DNA of 64,000 nucleotides from Brienomyrus brachyistius (GCF_023856365.1 NC_064544.1:25520399-25584398); one strand, 5' to 3'; numbered from the stretch's first letter, positions 22,624 through 33,915 are shown. Numbers and translations are program-made. The notes: generated from the sequence alone by a model not told the origin.

Positions 22624-24735
22624 ATAATTGTTTATTTTGGATGGGAGCAGATATTCTCTCCATACTTAAGTGGTCCAACATAAAATTTCTATGCTGAGTA
22701 ATACATAAATTATTTTTTGATTTCCTGTTCATGAAGATAGTTTCCTTTGCAATGCCTAAGGCAGTAAGGATTATGTGTGCCTTATTTTCTTCCATATCTA
22801 ATTCACTTGCATCTCCTAAAATATACAGTGTGGGTGAGGTTGGGATATGACAATTAAACCATACTGATAGATCTTCACATATCATCTGCCAGAACTTCTG
22901 CACCGGTGTGCAGGACCATATTGCATGCATATGTACTGTAGTTCTCCACAAAGTTACCTGAGCAGTGGGTACATAAGTTTGAGTGTTTAAGGCCTATTTG
23001 GAACATCCTTTGTCCTGTGTAGTGTATTCAATGGACAGTTTTGTATTGTACAAGTTGCAAGTTGGGACTTTTAGTCATTTTGAAAGGGTTTAAACATATT
23101 TGATTCAAAACGTTTTGCTCGGGATCAATGGATAGATCTTGCTCCCATTTTGAGGTTGGGAGGGAAATTGAGTCATCTATTTATAGATTTATAATCCCTT
23201 TATCACGCCATACAGGAAAGTTCAATGCTTTCTTTTTTTGGCAAATATCTGGATTGTTCCAAATGGGTGTTAGATTACAGGGCTAAGTGCAGACCTGGTT
23301 ATTTTAAAAAATTCCCACCAGGCTGTCAATGAGGTTACTAAGGCTTTTAAAACAGTTATAACGCTTCATGCTAGGACTTATAAAGGGTAGATCAGAGATT
23401 TTTTACTTCTCCACTGATTGCTTGTTCTAAGTCCAGCCATGGACTGTCTACTGGGCTTGATTTAATCCAATTTGATACATACTGCAATCTGTTGGCTAAG
23501 AAGTAGTGATAGAAATTTGGTAGTTCTAGACCACCATCACCTTTAGCATTTTGTAGGGTTTTTAATCTTATTCGCGATGGTTTATTCTTCCATAAAAATG
23601 ATGAGATGCTTGTGTCTAGTGATATAAACCAAGCAATAGAGGGTTTATTAGGGATCATTGAGAACAAGTAATTGATTTTAGGCAGGATCTTCATTTTAAT
23701 GGTGGCAATTCTACCCATGAGTGATATAGGTAGATTTTTCCATCGCATGAAATCATCTTCTACCATTTTTAATACTGGAATGTCATTCATCTGTACCAAG
23801 TCTGAGAGCCTGGTGGAAAAATGTATGCCTAAGTATCTGAGGTTACCTGACTGCAATGGAGTAGCAGTTGTGTTTTGGAAATTACAAGGCAGAACTGTTG
23901 GTCTGCTCCAGTTGACGGAGTAGTCTGATATAGATGAGAACTTATCTATAAGTGATATTGTCTTAAGAAGAGAGGCTGGTGAGTTCCTAAGAAAGAGTAA
24001 TACGTCAACTGCATAAAGGCTTATCTTATGGTCTATTTTTTTTGTTTGAATTCCTTTAATATGTAAATTTTGTCTAAGCGCCGCTGCTAGTGGCTCAATG
24101 AAGATAACAAAAAGCGAGGGAGAGAGTGGGCAGCCCTGCCTGGTGCCCCTCTGCAAACGGAGGCTTCGAGAAAATAGTTTATTTGTCCTAATACGTTCAT
24201 TTGGAGAGCTGTATAGTGTTTTAATCCAGCTTATGAAGGATGAACCAAATCCAAATTTATGTAGAACTGCAAATAGAAATTTAAAATTTACTTTGTCAAA
24301 TGCTTTCTCTGCATCTAGAGATATAACCGTGGTTTCTAATTTGTTAATGGAGCAATAGTCTATAACATTCAATAGTCTACGTGTATTATTGGCTGAGTGT
24401 CTACCCTTGATAAAAACCTGTTTGGTCAGGATGTATAAGAAATGGACTAACTTTCTCTAATCTTTTGGCAAGGACTTTGGCAAATTATTTTAAGATCTAC
24501 GTCTATGAGTAAGATTGGGCGGTAGCTCGATGTCAGCGTTGGGTCTTTACCAGGTTTCAGAAGCAGGCTAATAGTTCAAGTTTGGAGATAGCGAGTGATC
24601 ATTCTGAATTTGAGTAACCATTCTGATAAAAACGGGTGCTAACGTTGGCCAAAATGCTTTGTAGAATTCTGCTGGGAAACCATCGGGACCTGGGACTTTA
24701 TTATTTGGAAGATGCTGTACGGCTCCGGGTCCGGT
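22624..24735 (-). pseudogene. L1 ORF2 reverse transcriptase and C-terminal region
   Basis: Begins with LPNNKVPGPDGFPAEFYKAF (RT fingers), goes through broken frames to an open stretch at 24372-23392 with SLDAEKAFDKVN, RGTRQGCPLSP and a catalytic site reading YAVD instead of YADD. The C-terminal part near 22951-22640 has a Cys/His region (HAIWSCTPVQKFW). Several stops and frameshifts occur between the blocks. The catalytic aspartate is replaced, so this copy could not have been active when it took its present form. Confidence 0.85.
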
Positions 24736-24744
24736 GGCAAAAGA

Positions 24745-25563
24745 CCCATCCGCTGACATACAGTTTGTTGACCGCGATGACAGCACGGGAGCCTCCGTCG
24801 ATGAATTTTTTCCTTATAGGGAACAGGATCTTCCTTCTTTCCAGGATCTCCTTGGGAAACTGGTCGTTGATGCTAAAGTTTGTTCCTTTTAATTCCCGGC
24901 CGAGGCTTTTAACCAGTTCTTTTTGTTTAAAGTGCTCGAATTTAGCCACTATTGGTCTGGGTCTGCGTCCGTCGGGTCTCTTCACTCCTAGGTGGTGAAT
25001 TCGATAGAAGCTGATGGTTTTTACTGTGTCCTCCGGGAGTTTTAGCTGAGTTAGAATGAACTCTTTCACTGTAATAATAATAATTATAATAATAATAATA
25101 ATAAATTTTATTTGTATTGCACTTTATATTTTAGCAATTTCAAAGTGCTAAAATATGCTTTCTCCAGGATGCCTGAAATTACTAAATTGTCTGTCATGCT
25201 GCGGGTCTGGAGGTCAATGATAGTTTATTTTATTTTTTAATTTTCCTCCGAAAGGCGCATCATTCCATCTGTGAGGGATTTTACCGATTCCCCGAGGGTC
25301 GCATTCTCTGCAGCAAGTGATTCCACCTGTTGTTGGCTGTACTCCACTGACTCACGCAAAGCCTGGAACTCTTTATGGAGAATTTCCATTAGGGACAGAC
25401 GCGCCTCTAAGCAGGATAGTCGTATATCTATAGACTCCAAAATGTCTGTCACATCGTTGGTATTACGAGAAGCCGCTTCTGGGGAGTCCTCGGGGCGGCT
25501 TCTCTTGGAGGACGAGTTATTTTTACAGGTGGAAGTGGTCGGTGTTTTGTCTGATTTCCGCAT
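24745..25563 (-). pseudogene. L1 ORF1 remnant
   Basis: The N-terminal part (25563-25237) is a Ser/Lys-rich start followed by a coiled coil (heptads such as LSCLEARLSLMEILHKEF). The C-terminal part (25069-24745) has RPIVAKFEHFKQKELVKS and DQFPKEILERRKILFPIRKK, the RNA-binding half of fish L1 ORF1 proteins. The two parts are separated by an insertion. ORF1 normally coats the element RNA. Confidence 0.8.
25070..25236. repeat. Insertion in L1 ORF1 with ATA/ATT microsatellite
   Basis: About 165 bp beginning with a TAATAATAAT run at 25075-25106, followed by AT-rich sequence with a TTTATTTGTATTGCACTTTA block. It separates the two ORF1 parts and is probably a small SINE or LINE tail. Confidence 0.55.
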
Positions 25564-25640
25564 AGCAATTCTCTCGAAGTACTCGTCTATACAATTTTCT
25601 AAACTGTTCAGAATTTCACTGTGCTCCAGGATGCAAAATT

Positions 25641-26754
25641 TTTTTATGGATACAACTGAAATGAATTTTGATTACCTTTAAGGCTGTCTAGAGATAAGTT
25701 GGCGTGGAAAGAATCCGATTGATAACCTTTTTGCAGTCAGCTGCACACCGCCGTGTTCAATACTGCCGTGCTTCTCGTCGAGGTCTCGCGTTGTTACAGC
25801 ATAGCCCCTACTCAGTTTTTCTCCGGTTTTCTTGCTGCTCTTGTCTCTCGCACCCCAGTAAAATGGCCGCCGCTTCGTTTTCATTATGCATACCTTGGAC
25901 AATGACGTCAACTTAATGCGACCTATCATATTTTGACTCTCGTTGCTCTAGCTTGTTAGTAGCTGACAGGAGAACAAAAGTATATCAGTTCATCAATTGA
26001 AATTTCTCAAGTTCATGACTGTAAGTATGACCACAGTGCATATGGTGCAACTGATAGTTTTGTTACTTCATACCATCTGATGTGGACCCAGGCCGCATGT
26101 TAAACATGTCAAGTAAATTGGCGATGCTAATTTCTGTTAGCCTGTTAATGGCAGTTCCCATTAGGTGTTAGCATAGTGCTAATTGTCAATGACGGTAATC
26201 GATCTAAAATCATTTTGGAGGCCTACGTAGTCCCACTGTTAAGCAAATAAATTCAGTGAACCAAATCTGAAACAGCACAAAGACGATAACAGTCTTAAAA
26301 ATGATTAGACTTAGAGCTCTTTCATTTAAAAACAAATTGAGCTTAGGCTACTTGAAGCCTACATCTAAATGCCTGTGTTTGTGTGTTTGTGTAGGTTCCT
26401 GTGATATCCTTCAAGCCCAGCAATCACCACACAATAAATATTACTTGGCTTGTGCCGTTTATTTGCACTACTACAAACAGGCTTAACGGCTTCTGGCTCA
26501 ACTTCTTGTTCTAGCTAGCTTCCATTATTCCCCAGAACGTTAGCTCCCTCTAGAGGAATTATATGGGTATGCTTTCACATTCAGTTTACCACAGTTAGCC
26601 TACAGAAAATCTGTATTGGATCAGTATTTCTGTTTAGCCTACATTTTTGTGCATTACTGTATTTAATATCTTTGACACTAATAGGCAGTGTTGCAGGAAA
26701 ATAGTAGCCTATAATGGTTAATTTAGAGAATGTGTTTCTAATTACAGAAGTGAG
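25641..26754. other. No gene recognised
   Basis: 25680-25930 could be the 5' untranslated region of the antisense L1. From 25930 to 26750 I see nothing recognisable. Confidence 0.4.
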
Positions 26755-26965
26755 GGAGAGCAGAATCATGTGAAGGAGGCGTACGTTTAAGGTGGAATGG
26801 ACGATAAATCCTGAGTTCAGGTACTGGATAGGGCATGTGACAGATAATGTACATCGGGCATACTGCAAGATATGCAAGAAAGCTTTTGATGTAGGCAACA
26901 TGGGCATTTCTGCTGTTCAAAGCCATGCCAAAGGACAGGGACACAAGAGGGTCCTCTCCTTTTGA
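26755..26965 (+). pseudogene. hAT-like zinc-finger (BED-type) relic
   Basis: About 60 codons reading RTFKVEWTINPEFRYWIGHV and then a C-x2-C...H-x5-H finger (YCKICKKAFDVGN, HAKGQGHKR). This is the N-terminal DNA-binding module of hAT-like transposases found in many fish. The rest of the transposase is absent; P-element sequence follows within 50 bp. Confidence 0.6.
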
Positions 26966-26994
26966 GCAAGTCACTGGTGTTGTGTTAGACCATA

Positions 26995-27464
26995 GCTACT
27001 TGCCAGCCAGCTTTGGAGCCCTAACTGAGAATGCTCTGGTGTATATCACAGGTTTTGTTGTTAGGCAGGTCGTGAAGAAGCTGAAGTGTGATGTGCTGCA
27101 GTAGCTTGGTTAGTACAGCCGTGCCTTCACGTCTCGTCAGAACTATCATCTGCTGACCTTGCGTAACAATGGAGGCCTGCTGATACTAAGCCATGGTACA
27201 GTAAAGGTGATTGGCTCAGCTGAGCAGTGCATCAGACAGGCCTCCAACATCCAGTCTCTGTTGAATAGGGTTGTGAAAGCAGATGTAGGTTTTCAGGATA
27301 TATTTAATCGTTGTGATCACATTGCTGAAACTCAAGATGGCATTGGCAACCATCATTTCAATTTAATTTCACTTGTCTTGCTTTCACAAGTTGAGAGAAG
27401 ACCATGTGGCAAAAGTACATACTCTCCAACTACAGAGCAGCAGTTTGAGGAAGAAACTGTGTAA
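26995..27464 (+). pseudogene. P-element (THAP9-like) transposase C-terminal relic
   Basis: The reading, with stops, goes ALTENALVYITGFVVRQVVK, LKCDVL, HLLTLRNNGGLLILS, then an open stretch RQASNIQSLLNRVVKADVGF and HIAETQDGIGNHHFN. This pattern is that of the C-terminal part of P-element/THAP9-like transposases. The 3' half is repeated at 58671-58930 as part of a larger duplicated block. It is not functional. Confidence 0.6.
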
Positions 27465-28978
27465 AATAGTATTGTTACAAGGATACTAAATACTAGACAC
27501 AGAGCCTCTGTCTTCCCACCCCCACCCCACAGGAAAGACGCAGCTTCTGTACTGACACCAGTATATATTGCAGTTCATTGGCTATAGTTCTTGACAAATA
27601 TACACAAGATGCCTGTGTGTATGGACCTGCCCTGTCTATAGTTATTTTTCCAAAAAGCAGGTAAACGGATGTTCATCTTTCATATTAAATGTAAAAAAAA
27701 AATAAAGTATTTTCTTTGTCTGGAAAATGTATTGTGTACAGTTCATTGTCTATAGTTCTCTACAAGTCTATACAAATGCCCGTTGCATTGGATAAAGGCG
27801 TCTGCCAAATGCTTAAATGCAGTAACAGTCCTAGCCGATGAGGCGCCCTAGGCGAGCATCAGCGCCGGCGCCCCCCCCCCCCCCACCCCCCCCCAGGCGT
27901 AGGGAACTATAGCGGAACTAATGTTGCGTTTGGGTTGAGGTCTGGTCAGTTTTGCTGGTAACATTTTCGTTTTGCTCAGTTATAAGTGCAGCATTTGTTA
28001 TGCGGCTGAGAAAGTGTTTTAAGTTATAATGTCAATATTCATGGATATTGGAGTTATTGTATGAGCTGCAGTCATAAGATAATGGTGTGAGCGAGCTGTA
28101 GCCTATTTATGTTTGTGTTTGGTTATTTTTAGGAAATTGCCTGTGTTTTTACTGATTCATTTTTTGATGTATTTGCTTTATTTTATCTAGTTCTCACGGC
28201 ATGCTCGACCGGATAGATATGTGAATAAATGCCCGTGATCAGAGATCAACTTGTGTTCGTTATTGAGGGAGGTTACAAGAGGGGGCTCATAGGAAAGTTA
28301 TGTATCATCATCATCGTCATCATCATCATTATTATTATTATTACTTAATAGGCTTTGTTAAGCAGGTAAATTCATGTGGGCTTGTTCTTTTCATATTAAG
28401 ACACATTAATACCAACTAGCTTTAAGAATAGTGGAATGTTACACTTTTTTCTTCCTCCGTTTGTGGCGCCCCCTGGATGAATGGCGCCCTTGGCCCATTG
28501 CCTATATTGCCAATGCCACGAGCCGGCCTGCATAAATGTAAATGCATGAGTGGTAACGCAATGGGACTTATCATGGAGATTACCAGGGTCTTTCAGCTAA
28601 CATTTTTTGTGGTGTTTTGTATTTGCATTGTTCTGCACGTAGTAGGACAGTAGTGTATGTTTATTTCGATTGGAAGAATGAAAAAATACCTATATGTGCA
28701 TTACATTTTGAACATAAAAGTAGGCTGTGTTAAGAAAAACCGCTTCTCTGTCGATTTACTCGTGGCTCGGTCGTAAATACATGTCTGACATTTATAATGA
28801 ACCAAGACAATAAAAATCGCTTCTCAAATTTGCCCATTTATGGTTCTTTATTTCTGAATGCCAGCTTGTCCCTGATAGACGTTCATTCATTTAAAAGGAG
28901 CTCTACCCCGTCCCAAGATGGCGGCTCTGTTGACGCATTCGCTCCCATAGACGGCTGTATTCAACGCGACATCCAGTG
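27205..28978 (+). repeat. Composite duplicated block, copy A
   Basis: 1774 bp closely matching 58671-60446 in the same orientation. It contains the P-element 3' fragment, a SINE-like tail (GGATAAAGGCGTCTGCC), a non-autonomous hAT element with a C-run, and about 450 bp ending near an AAGATGGCGGC motif. Both copies carry the hAT insertion at the same place. Confidence 0.95.
27826..28530. mobile_element. Non-autonomous hAT-like element, copy A
   Basis: Left end CAGTCCTAGCCGATGAGGCG with GGCGCCC-type words; right end complementary in style (GGCGCCCTTGGCCCA ... GCCGGCCTG). No transposase inside. Interrupts a SINE-like tail that continues after it (ATAAATGTAAATGC). Confidence 0.5.
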
Positions 28979-29367
28979 TTTATATCTCTGGTATTGATCT
29001 AGCTGTAGTTAGATTAAATACAGTACAACTCTTCACGTAAACCCGCATTAGAAACAGAGGTACAGAGAGAGTGTAAGGAAGCTAAACTTCATCCATTATT
29101 ATAAAAAGAATAAAATACATTACTCATGATTGCAGTGTTAGTTTGGCCTCCTTTGCATATTTTCCTTTCCCTTCACAATTCATTTAGAAAAATAGATCCA
29201 GAAAGAGGAATAATTGGAATGTTTCCTTATAGAAACAGTGGGACAAGATAACACTGTGGCCGTTATGAAGCCAGGCGCCGAAAGTTGGTGACGTATCCCA
29301 GAAAATAAATGTTATTTATGAGAAAACTACAGTAATGTGGATGTCAGTTCTTCTTTATGCGTGAAGG
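28979..29367. other. No gene recognised
   Basis: AT-rich DNA between the duplicated block and the envelope-like relic. Confidence 0.5.
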
Positions 29368-30705
29368 ATGGCGCAATGGCCCTGGTGGACGGCGTGGCCA
29401 ATGCTGCTGACAGCCTTCGGCTATGATGCAGTCCCAGGGACCGAGCTGGAGCACACTTCCACTTTTAGGATTGGATGGAGAAGCAGCATACAAGATCGAC
29501 AGCAAGACAACTTCACCTGTCCAGCAAACCAACCATGCTGAACTGGCCCCTACTAATGGAAGTGAGATGTACTTCTGCAGGGGGTGTTATAGGGGGAAGA
29601 ACATCCTTGCGTCTGCCGGAGTGCCCCCTCAAGTGGCTGTGACCGAACTCGATGGATGAATTGGACTGCATGTACTATGACTATGTTAAATGCCAAAATA
29701 CAACGAAATAATGTTCAACGAATGTTAATGACATCTAATCATAGTGCATGGAAGCAACTGTGGAGTATTAGTTCTACTATGTGGTTACATCTAAAGCCTG
29801 AAATACTTCAATGTAATGATACTTTATGCACTGGGCACTGGGGAATGTATAACGTAACTACACACCAAGCTCAATGTAGATTCCACGGGTTGTCCATAAT
29901 AGCTGGAGGGGCATAATGGTGTCGTGGATCGCCCAGGGGAAGCCCCTATGACGTCACGCGGGACTCCCCTGCCACACCCCCGCTGGTTTCCCGTAGCGCT
30001 TCTACACCCGTCCCGAGAACTGGCAGGACCGGTTACCGTTTGCCCTCCTCTACCAGCTGATGCCCGTCGGGGTAATCGGCGAGCCTTTTTATTCGTGTCT
30101 GGCACACCTGCCGGTCTTCAGCCCTCCGTGCTAAGTTCCAGCGTTTATTCCCTGACCTGTCTCCACCTCTGTTCTGCCTCTTCCGCCCTTCGCTTATAGC
30201 CTAGCCCTCTCACTGCCGATGCCGATCGCCTGACCACCTGTCTGTTTTCACTACCTCGATTTTGGATTTTTTTTGTCTCTGTCCTGTTGCTCTCTTTCCC
30301 GGAGTTGACGGAGAAGATAAATATTGGACTGATCCGCTATAGCGTCCTCCTTATTTTCCGCAACCCCCGCCGTGATTAATGGACTCTACAGGTAAAGGGA
30401 GAATAGCTAGATACCTATACTAACAAAAGGTATGATATACGAGATTGTGATAAAACTGGTAGAGGATATATATGCTCACTACGAACACGTCATACTAACC
30501 CATGTTTTGATACGAAGGGAAACGAAGTCGGTCCTCACATCCTTTGTGTGAGTACCATCCACGTCCATGAACATCTACCATACGTGTCGTATTCCGGATG
30601 TTAGAATAACACATATATTTGGAAATGGCAAAACAAAACATATTGGTTAAAAATTCGAACACCTTATGAAAGTATAAACCAAACGCAAATGTCACTGCTA
30701 GTGAT
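29368..30705 (+). pseudogene. Envelope-like glycoprotein relic (second retroviral locus)
   Basis: The first part (29368-29918) starts with an ATG and a Trp/Leu-rich signal-like segment (MAQWPWWTAWPMLLTAFG) and then switches frame several times. It includes TNGSEMYFCRGC, MNWTACTM and MYNVTTHQAQC, with NXS/T sites and spaced cysteines. The second part (about 30400-30705) reads through one stop and holds CSLRTRHTNPC and NNTYIWKWQNKTYW. Many N-glycosylation sites, tryptophans and cysteines suggest the surface part of a viral envelope. It does not resemble the env at 7.3-8.8 kb closely by eye, so it is probably a different virus. No pol is adjacent. Stops, frameshifts and an insertion disable it. 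Confidence 0.45.
29920..30377 (+). mobile_element. LTR-like insertion in the envelope relic
   Basis: 458 bp starting TGTCGTGGATCGCCCAGG with a GATAAATATT polyadenylation-like site near 30320. It is flanked by AATGG on both sides (29915-29919 and 30378-30382). The envelope-like reading continues beyond it. The right end does not finish in the usual CA, so it may be slightly truncated. Confidence 0.6.
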
Positions 30706-31110
30706 ACTGACTGCTAGCGCGCGAACTTTGAAACCATAGATATCACCTAAATAATAATTAGAGTTAAGTCATTGGAAAAAGCTTCGCAAGATTAATAATC
30801 CTCCAAAAAAAAAAAAAAAAAAAAAATAAATAAAATTTCCCAGACCCCGACGGATTAATCACCTACGCAAGTACCGACCCACGATCTTCGTTCAATTAAG
30901 AAGGTGCTTCCAGCCTTAGAGCCTCAGTTTACGTAAGTACAACGCCATGTCTACTGTTCCGTGTTCTGAGTGCAATATGTTTAGCTATTCTTCTCCAGTC
31001 ATTAGCGGTATTTATACATGTGAGAAGTGTCAGTTAGTCGCTAGACTGACGGAGAAGATTGTAGTGTTAGAGGGACGTATCCGGACGTTACATAACATTC
31101 AGGAGAATGA

Positions 31111-31553
31111 TATGGAGTAAGATCGCTGTCAAAAATAACTCGTAATAATGTACGTCAAATGTACGCTTCACAAGCGTAAATTACGCTTGCGCTTCTGAAA
31201 AATACGCTTGCTTCTGAAATTTACGCTTGCGCTTCCGAAAATTACGCTTGCTTCTGAAATTTACGCTTGCGCTTCTGAAAATTACGAGTGGTTTCTCAAG
31301 CGTGAACAACCTGTCAAAAACCGTCATTGGACGTACAAGGCATTCTCTATCGAGGAAGAAACAATCGATTTTTGTTACTGTATACGCATGTGCCAGAAAG
31401 ATGGAGAACCAACCAAACGCGCCGAATTCACAGCTATTTCTATTAGTTTACTTGTTGTTGCACAACACTTTTTCTCGGTGTACAGAATGTAAAAATATTA
31501 AGGTAAAGAATGTTATACTTTATTCATAGTAATTATAGTTGGTTATTATTTAT
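31111..31553 (+). repeat. Left terminal inverted repeat, 443 bp
   Basis: Nearly identical complement of 32544-33026. It contains about two and a half units of a 38-bp subrepeat made of TTACGCTTGCGCTTCTGAAA-type words. Confidence 0.95.
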
Positions 31554-31711
31554 AATGTGTTATTACTGTCTTAATTTCTGTCATTGCAGAAATGTGTATT
31601 TTGCATAGTATACAGAGACCTGGAATGTCTATGACATGTATTAAACTTTTTATGTTGTGTTGTATGCATGTGTTTTTTAAAATTAATCTTTATTTTTGTT
31701 TGTAGATTCAT

Positions 31712-32696
31712 TTAGCTGAAATTATTAATACAGCACAAAATTTGGTGAACTTTGGTCATGCTGGCGATTTTTGGTGAAAGTTGAGTCATCCTTTCCAAAA
31801 TTCCAGAAACATCAACTCTGTGCAGGCTTTCTTTGACACGACTCCACTGTGTCCTTCTGCTTGTAGACCTGGTTGACAAGCCCAATTCCCTCATACGTCT
31901 AAAGATGGTTGCCTCACTAACACCTAATATATTTGCAATACAAGCCACTGGGAGTGGCATACCAGTTAGCAATCCAAGCAGTTCACCTGAAAACACAATT
32001 TTTTGACGACCACGACCCTCACACCCTTGCCTTACAAAGGCAACAAAGTCTTCCTGTGCAAGGCTTCTCTGCAGCTTTATTTGAAGGTCAGACAAAGTAT
32101 TTATAATTTCAAACGGAATATCAAAAACTGTTGAAGCAGATGTCAATATAAACATTTCCTGATTTATGACATACAAGAAGTAGTCCAAATCCTGTTGTGG
32201 TTGATTTAAAATGGTAATTATACTGTGTCTGAGTCTGTCCAGCACTTGTGTCACCAATGATACCTGTTAAAGCAAATAACAAATAATTTTCAAAGCAAAT
32301 ATCAACAAAACTTAATAACTACTACATGCCCGTGAAGTGGTTTGTGCTCACTGAACCCTAAGCTGTATGAAAAATCTTATTCTTATGAAAACAAAATTAA
32401 TTGTTAGCCATAGCTACAGTACACTGTTTATTATTTATCAGAAAATAACAGTGTGTACTTAAATGTCCATCTCATATACATGAGACTATTAACAACTTAG
32501 CCTGACACATTACTGGACAGCAGCAGTGACATACTTCTGCATAATAAATAATAACCAACTATAATTACTATGAATAAAGTATAACATTCTTTACCTTAAT
32601 ATTTTTACATTCTGTACACCGAGAAAAAGTGTTGTGCAACAACAAGTAAACTAATAGAAATAGCTGTGAATTCGGCGCGTTTGGTTGGTTCTCCAT
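31712..32696 (-). pseudogene. Truncated IS3EU-like transposase, two exons
   Basis: Exon 1 (32696-32595) starts at an ATG inside the right inverted repeat and encodes 34 residues (MENQPNAPNSQLF...) including a CTEC pair; donor GTAAAG. Exon 2 (32263-31712) follows acceptor TTTAACAG in phase 0. It encodes about 183 residues: an N-terminal helical part, then a helix-turn-helix (PVACIANILGVSEATIFRRM), then SRVKESLHRVDVSG, a block that in related fish proteins precedes the integrase-like DDE core. The DDE core and about 60 residues before that block appear deleted. The stop is at 31712. An AATAAAG follows on the minus strand near 31690. It could bind DNA but not catalyse transposition. Because exon 1 lies in the inverted repeat, the left end carries the same exon pointing the other way. 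Confidence 0.65.
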
Positions 32697-33026
32697 CTTT
32701 CTGGCACATGCGTATACAGTAACAAAAATCGATTGTTTCTTCCTCGATAGAGAATGCCTTGTACGTCCAATGACGGTTTTTGACAGGTTGTTCACGCTTG
32801 AGAAACCACTCGTAATTTTCAGAAGCGCAAGCGTAAATTTCAGAAGCAAGCGTAATTTTCAGAAGCGCAAGCGTAAATTTCAGAAGCAAGCGTAATTTTC
32901 GGAAGCGCAAGCGTAAATTTCAGAAGCAAGCGTATTTTTCAGAAGCGCAAGCGTAATTTACGCTTGTGAAGCGTACATTTGACGTACATTATTACGAGTT
33001 ATTTTTGACAGCGATCTTACTCCATA
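32544..33026 (-). repeat. Right terminal inverted repeat, 483 bp
   Basis: Same as the left repeat except for one extra about 38-bp subrepeat. It includes the presumed promoter and first coding exon of the transposase. Confidence 0.95.
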
Positions 33027-33915
33027 GAATGAGAGTTTTATTGACTCAGTGTTAGCGGCTCCGGATATGTCCGCGATAGCCAGTAAGTCTCCCCCTGCTC
33101 CGGCAGCAGAGCCTTCGCAGCAAGGCGAGTGGGTGACGACCCGGCGGCATAGTCGTATATCCAAACCAAACTTACACCGGCACCATTCGCCTATCCGCGT
33201 TTCCAACAGGTTCTCCCCACTCAGTGAAACTCCCACTGAGACGCCTGTTGAAAGTGCTCTAATAATTGGTGATTCTATTCTAAGAAACGTGAGAGTAGCG
33301 ACTCCAGCGACCATTGTAAATTGTCTCCCGGGTGCCAGAGCGACCGACATCTCGGCAAATTTAAAAGTGCTGGCTAAAAGTAAACGTAAATACTCTCAGA
33401 TAGTTATCCACGTCGGCACTAATGATGTCTGATTGAGGCAATCGGAGATCACAAAGGCAAATTTTAAAGAGGTGTGCAACATTGCGAAGAAGATGTGTGT
33501 GTCAGTAACGTGCTCTGGCCCCATCCCTGCTAGACGTGGCGATGAAATGTACAGCAGATTATCGTCGCTACATCGCTGGCTGTCGGAATGGTGCCCGATA
33601 AATGGTGTAGGTTATATAGACAACTGGAGGATGTTCTGGGGTAGGCCTGGGCTTTTGAAGAGGGACGGTATTCACCCCTCGCGGGCTGGTGCCGACCTCC
33701 TGTCTAAAAGCATAGCTCGTAGTCTACAGGCAAATCGCTGACTAACTAGAGCCAAGTCCAGGCGGCAGGCAAACCGGCATAACCGACCGCCTGCTAGTCG
33801 CTTAGAGTCGTCGCCTAGGGTTCATTTCATTGAGACTGTGTCTGCTCCCCGCGTCTTTAATCATGGAGGACTATTCCACCGTGGAGTGTGCCATAATAAC
33901 TTAATTAAAATCACA

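Larger units (their letters stand above)
21190..25640 (-). mobile_element. L1-clade LINE, degraded and rearranged
   Basis: Read on the minus strand: ORF1 parts (25563-25237 and 25069-about 24745), then directly the reverse transcriptase of ORF2 (about 24735-22624), then a GC-rich 3' untranslated region (22620-22301 and 21602-about 21190) split by a solo LTR. The endonuclease domain of ORF2 is missing: ORF1 runs into the RT block within a few bases. Fish L1/Tx1-like elements have this domain order. Confidence 0.8.
31111..33026 (-). mobile_element. IS3EU-like DNA transposon with long inverted repeats
   Basis: 1916 bp inserted in L2 ORF1. The ends are TATGGAGTAAGATCGCTG and its complement. The target duplication GAATGA (6 bp) is exact at 31105-31110 and 33027-33032, and leaving it single restores the L2 frame. 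The inverted repeats are 443 and 483 bp. The interior encodes the N-terminal part of a transposase on the minus strand. TAY ends and 6-bp duplications are, to my knowledge, the hallmarks of the IS3EU superfamily. The integrase-like catalytic core is missing, so this is a deletion derivative. Confidence 0.8.
30947..33741 (+). pseudogene. L2 ORF1, split by a transposon
   Basis: First segment 30947-31110: ATG and a zinc-ribbon-like part with two CxxC pairs (CSECN and CEKC) and a short coiled coil (LVARLTEKIVVLEGRIRTL). Second segment 33033-33741 continues the same frame when the 1916-bp insertion and one target-duplication copy are disregarded. It holds the SGNH hydrolase-like blocks [10 protein letters not shown] (catalytic Ser region), VIHVGTNDV and KRDGIHPSRAGADLL (catalytic Asp/His). 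A TGA at 33430-33432 follows HVGTNDV, probably from CGA by CpG decay. Esterase-like ORF1 proteins are known in L2/CR1 LINEs, where they are thought to assist RNA or membrane binding. Non-functional here. Confidence 0.85.

Noticed and set aside
31208..31529. Two overlapping open frames in the left inverted repeat as separate genes
   Set aside because: They are the mirror image of the transposase first exon and its untranslated leader in the right repeat.
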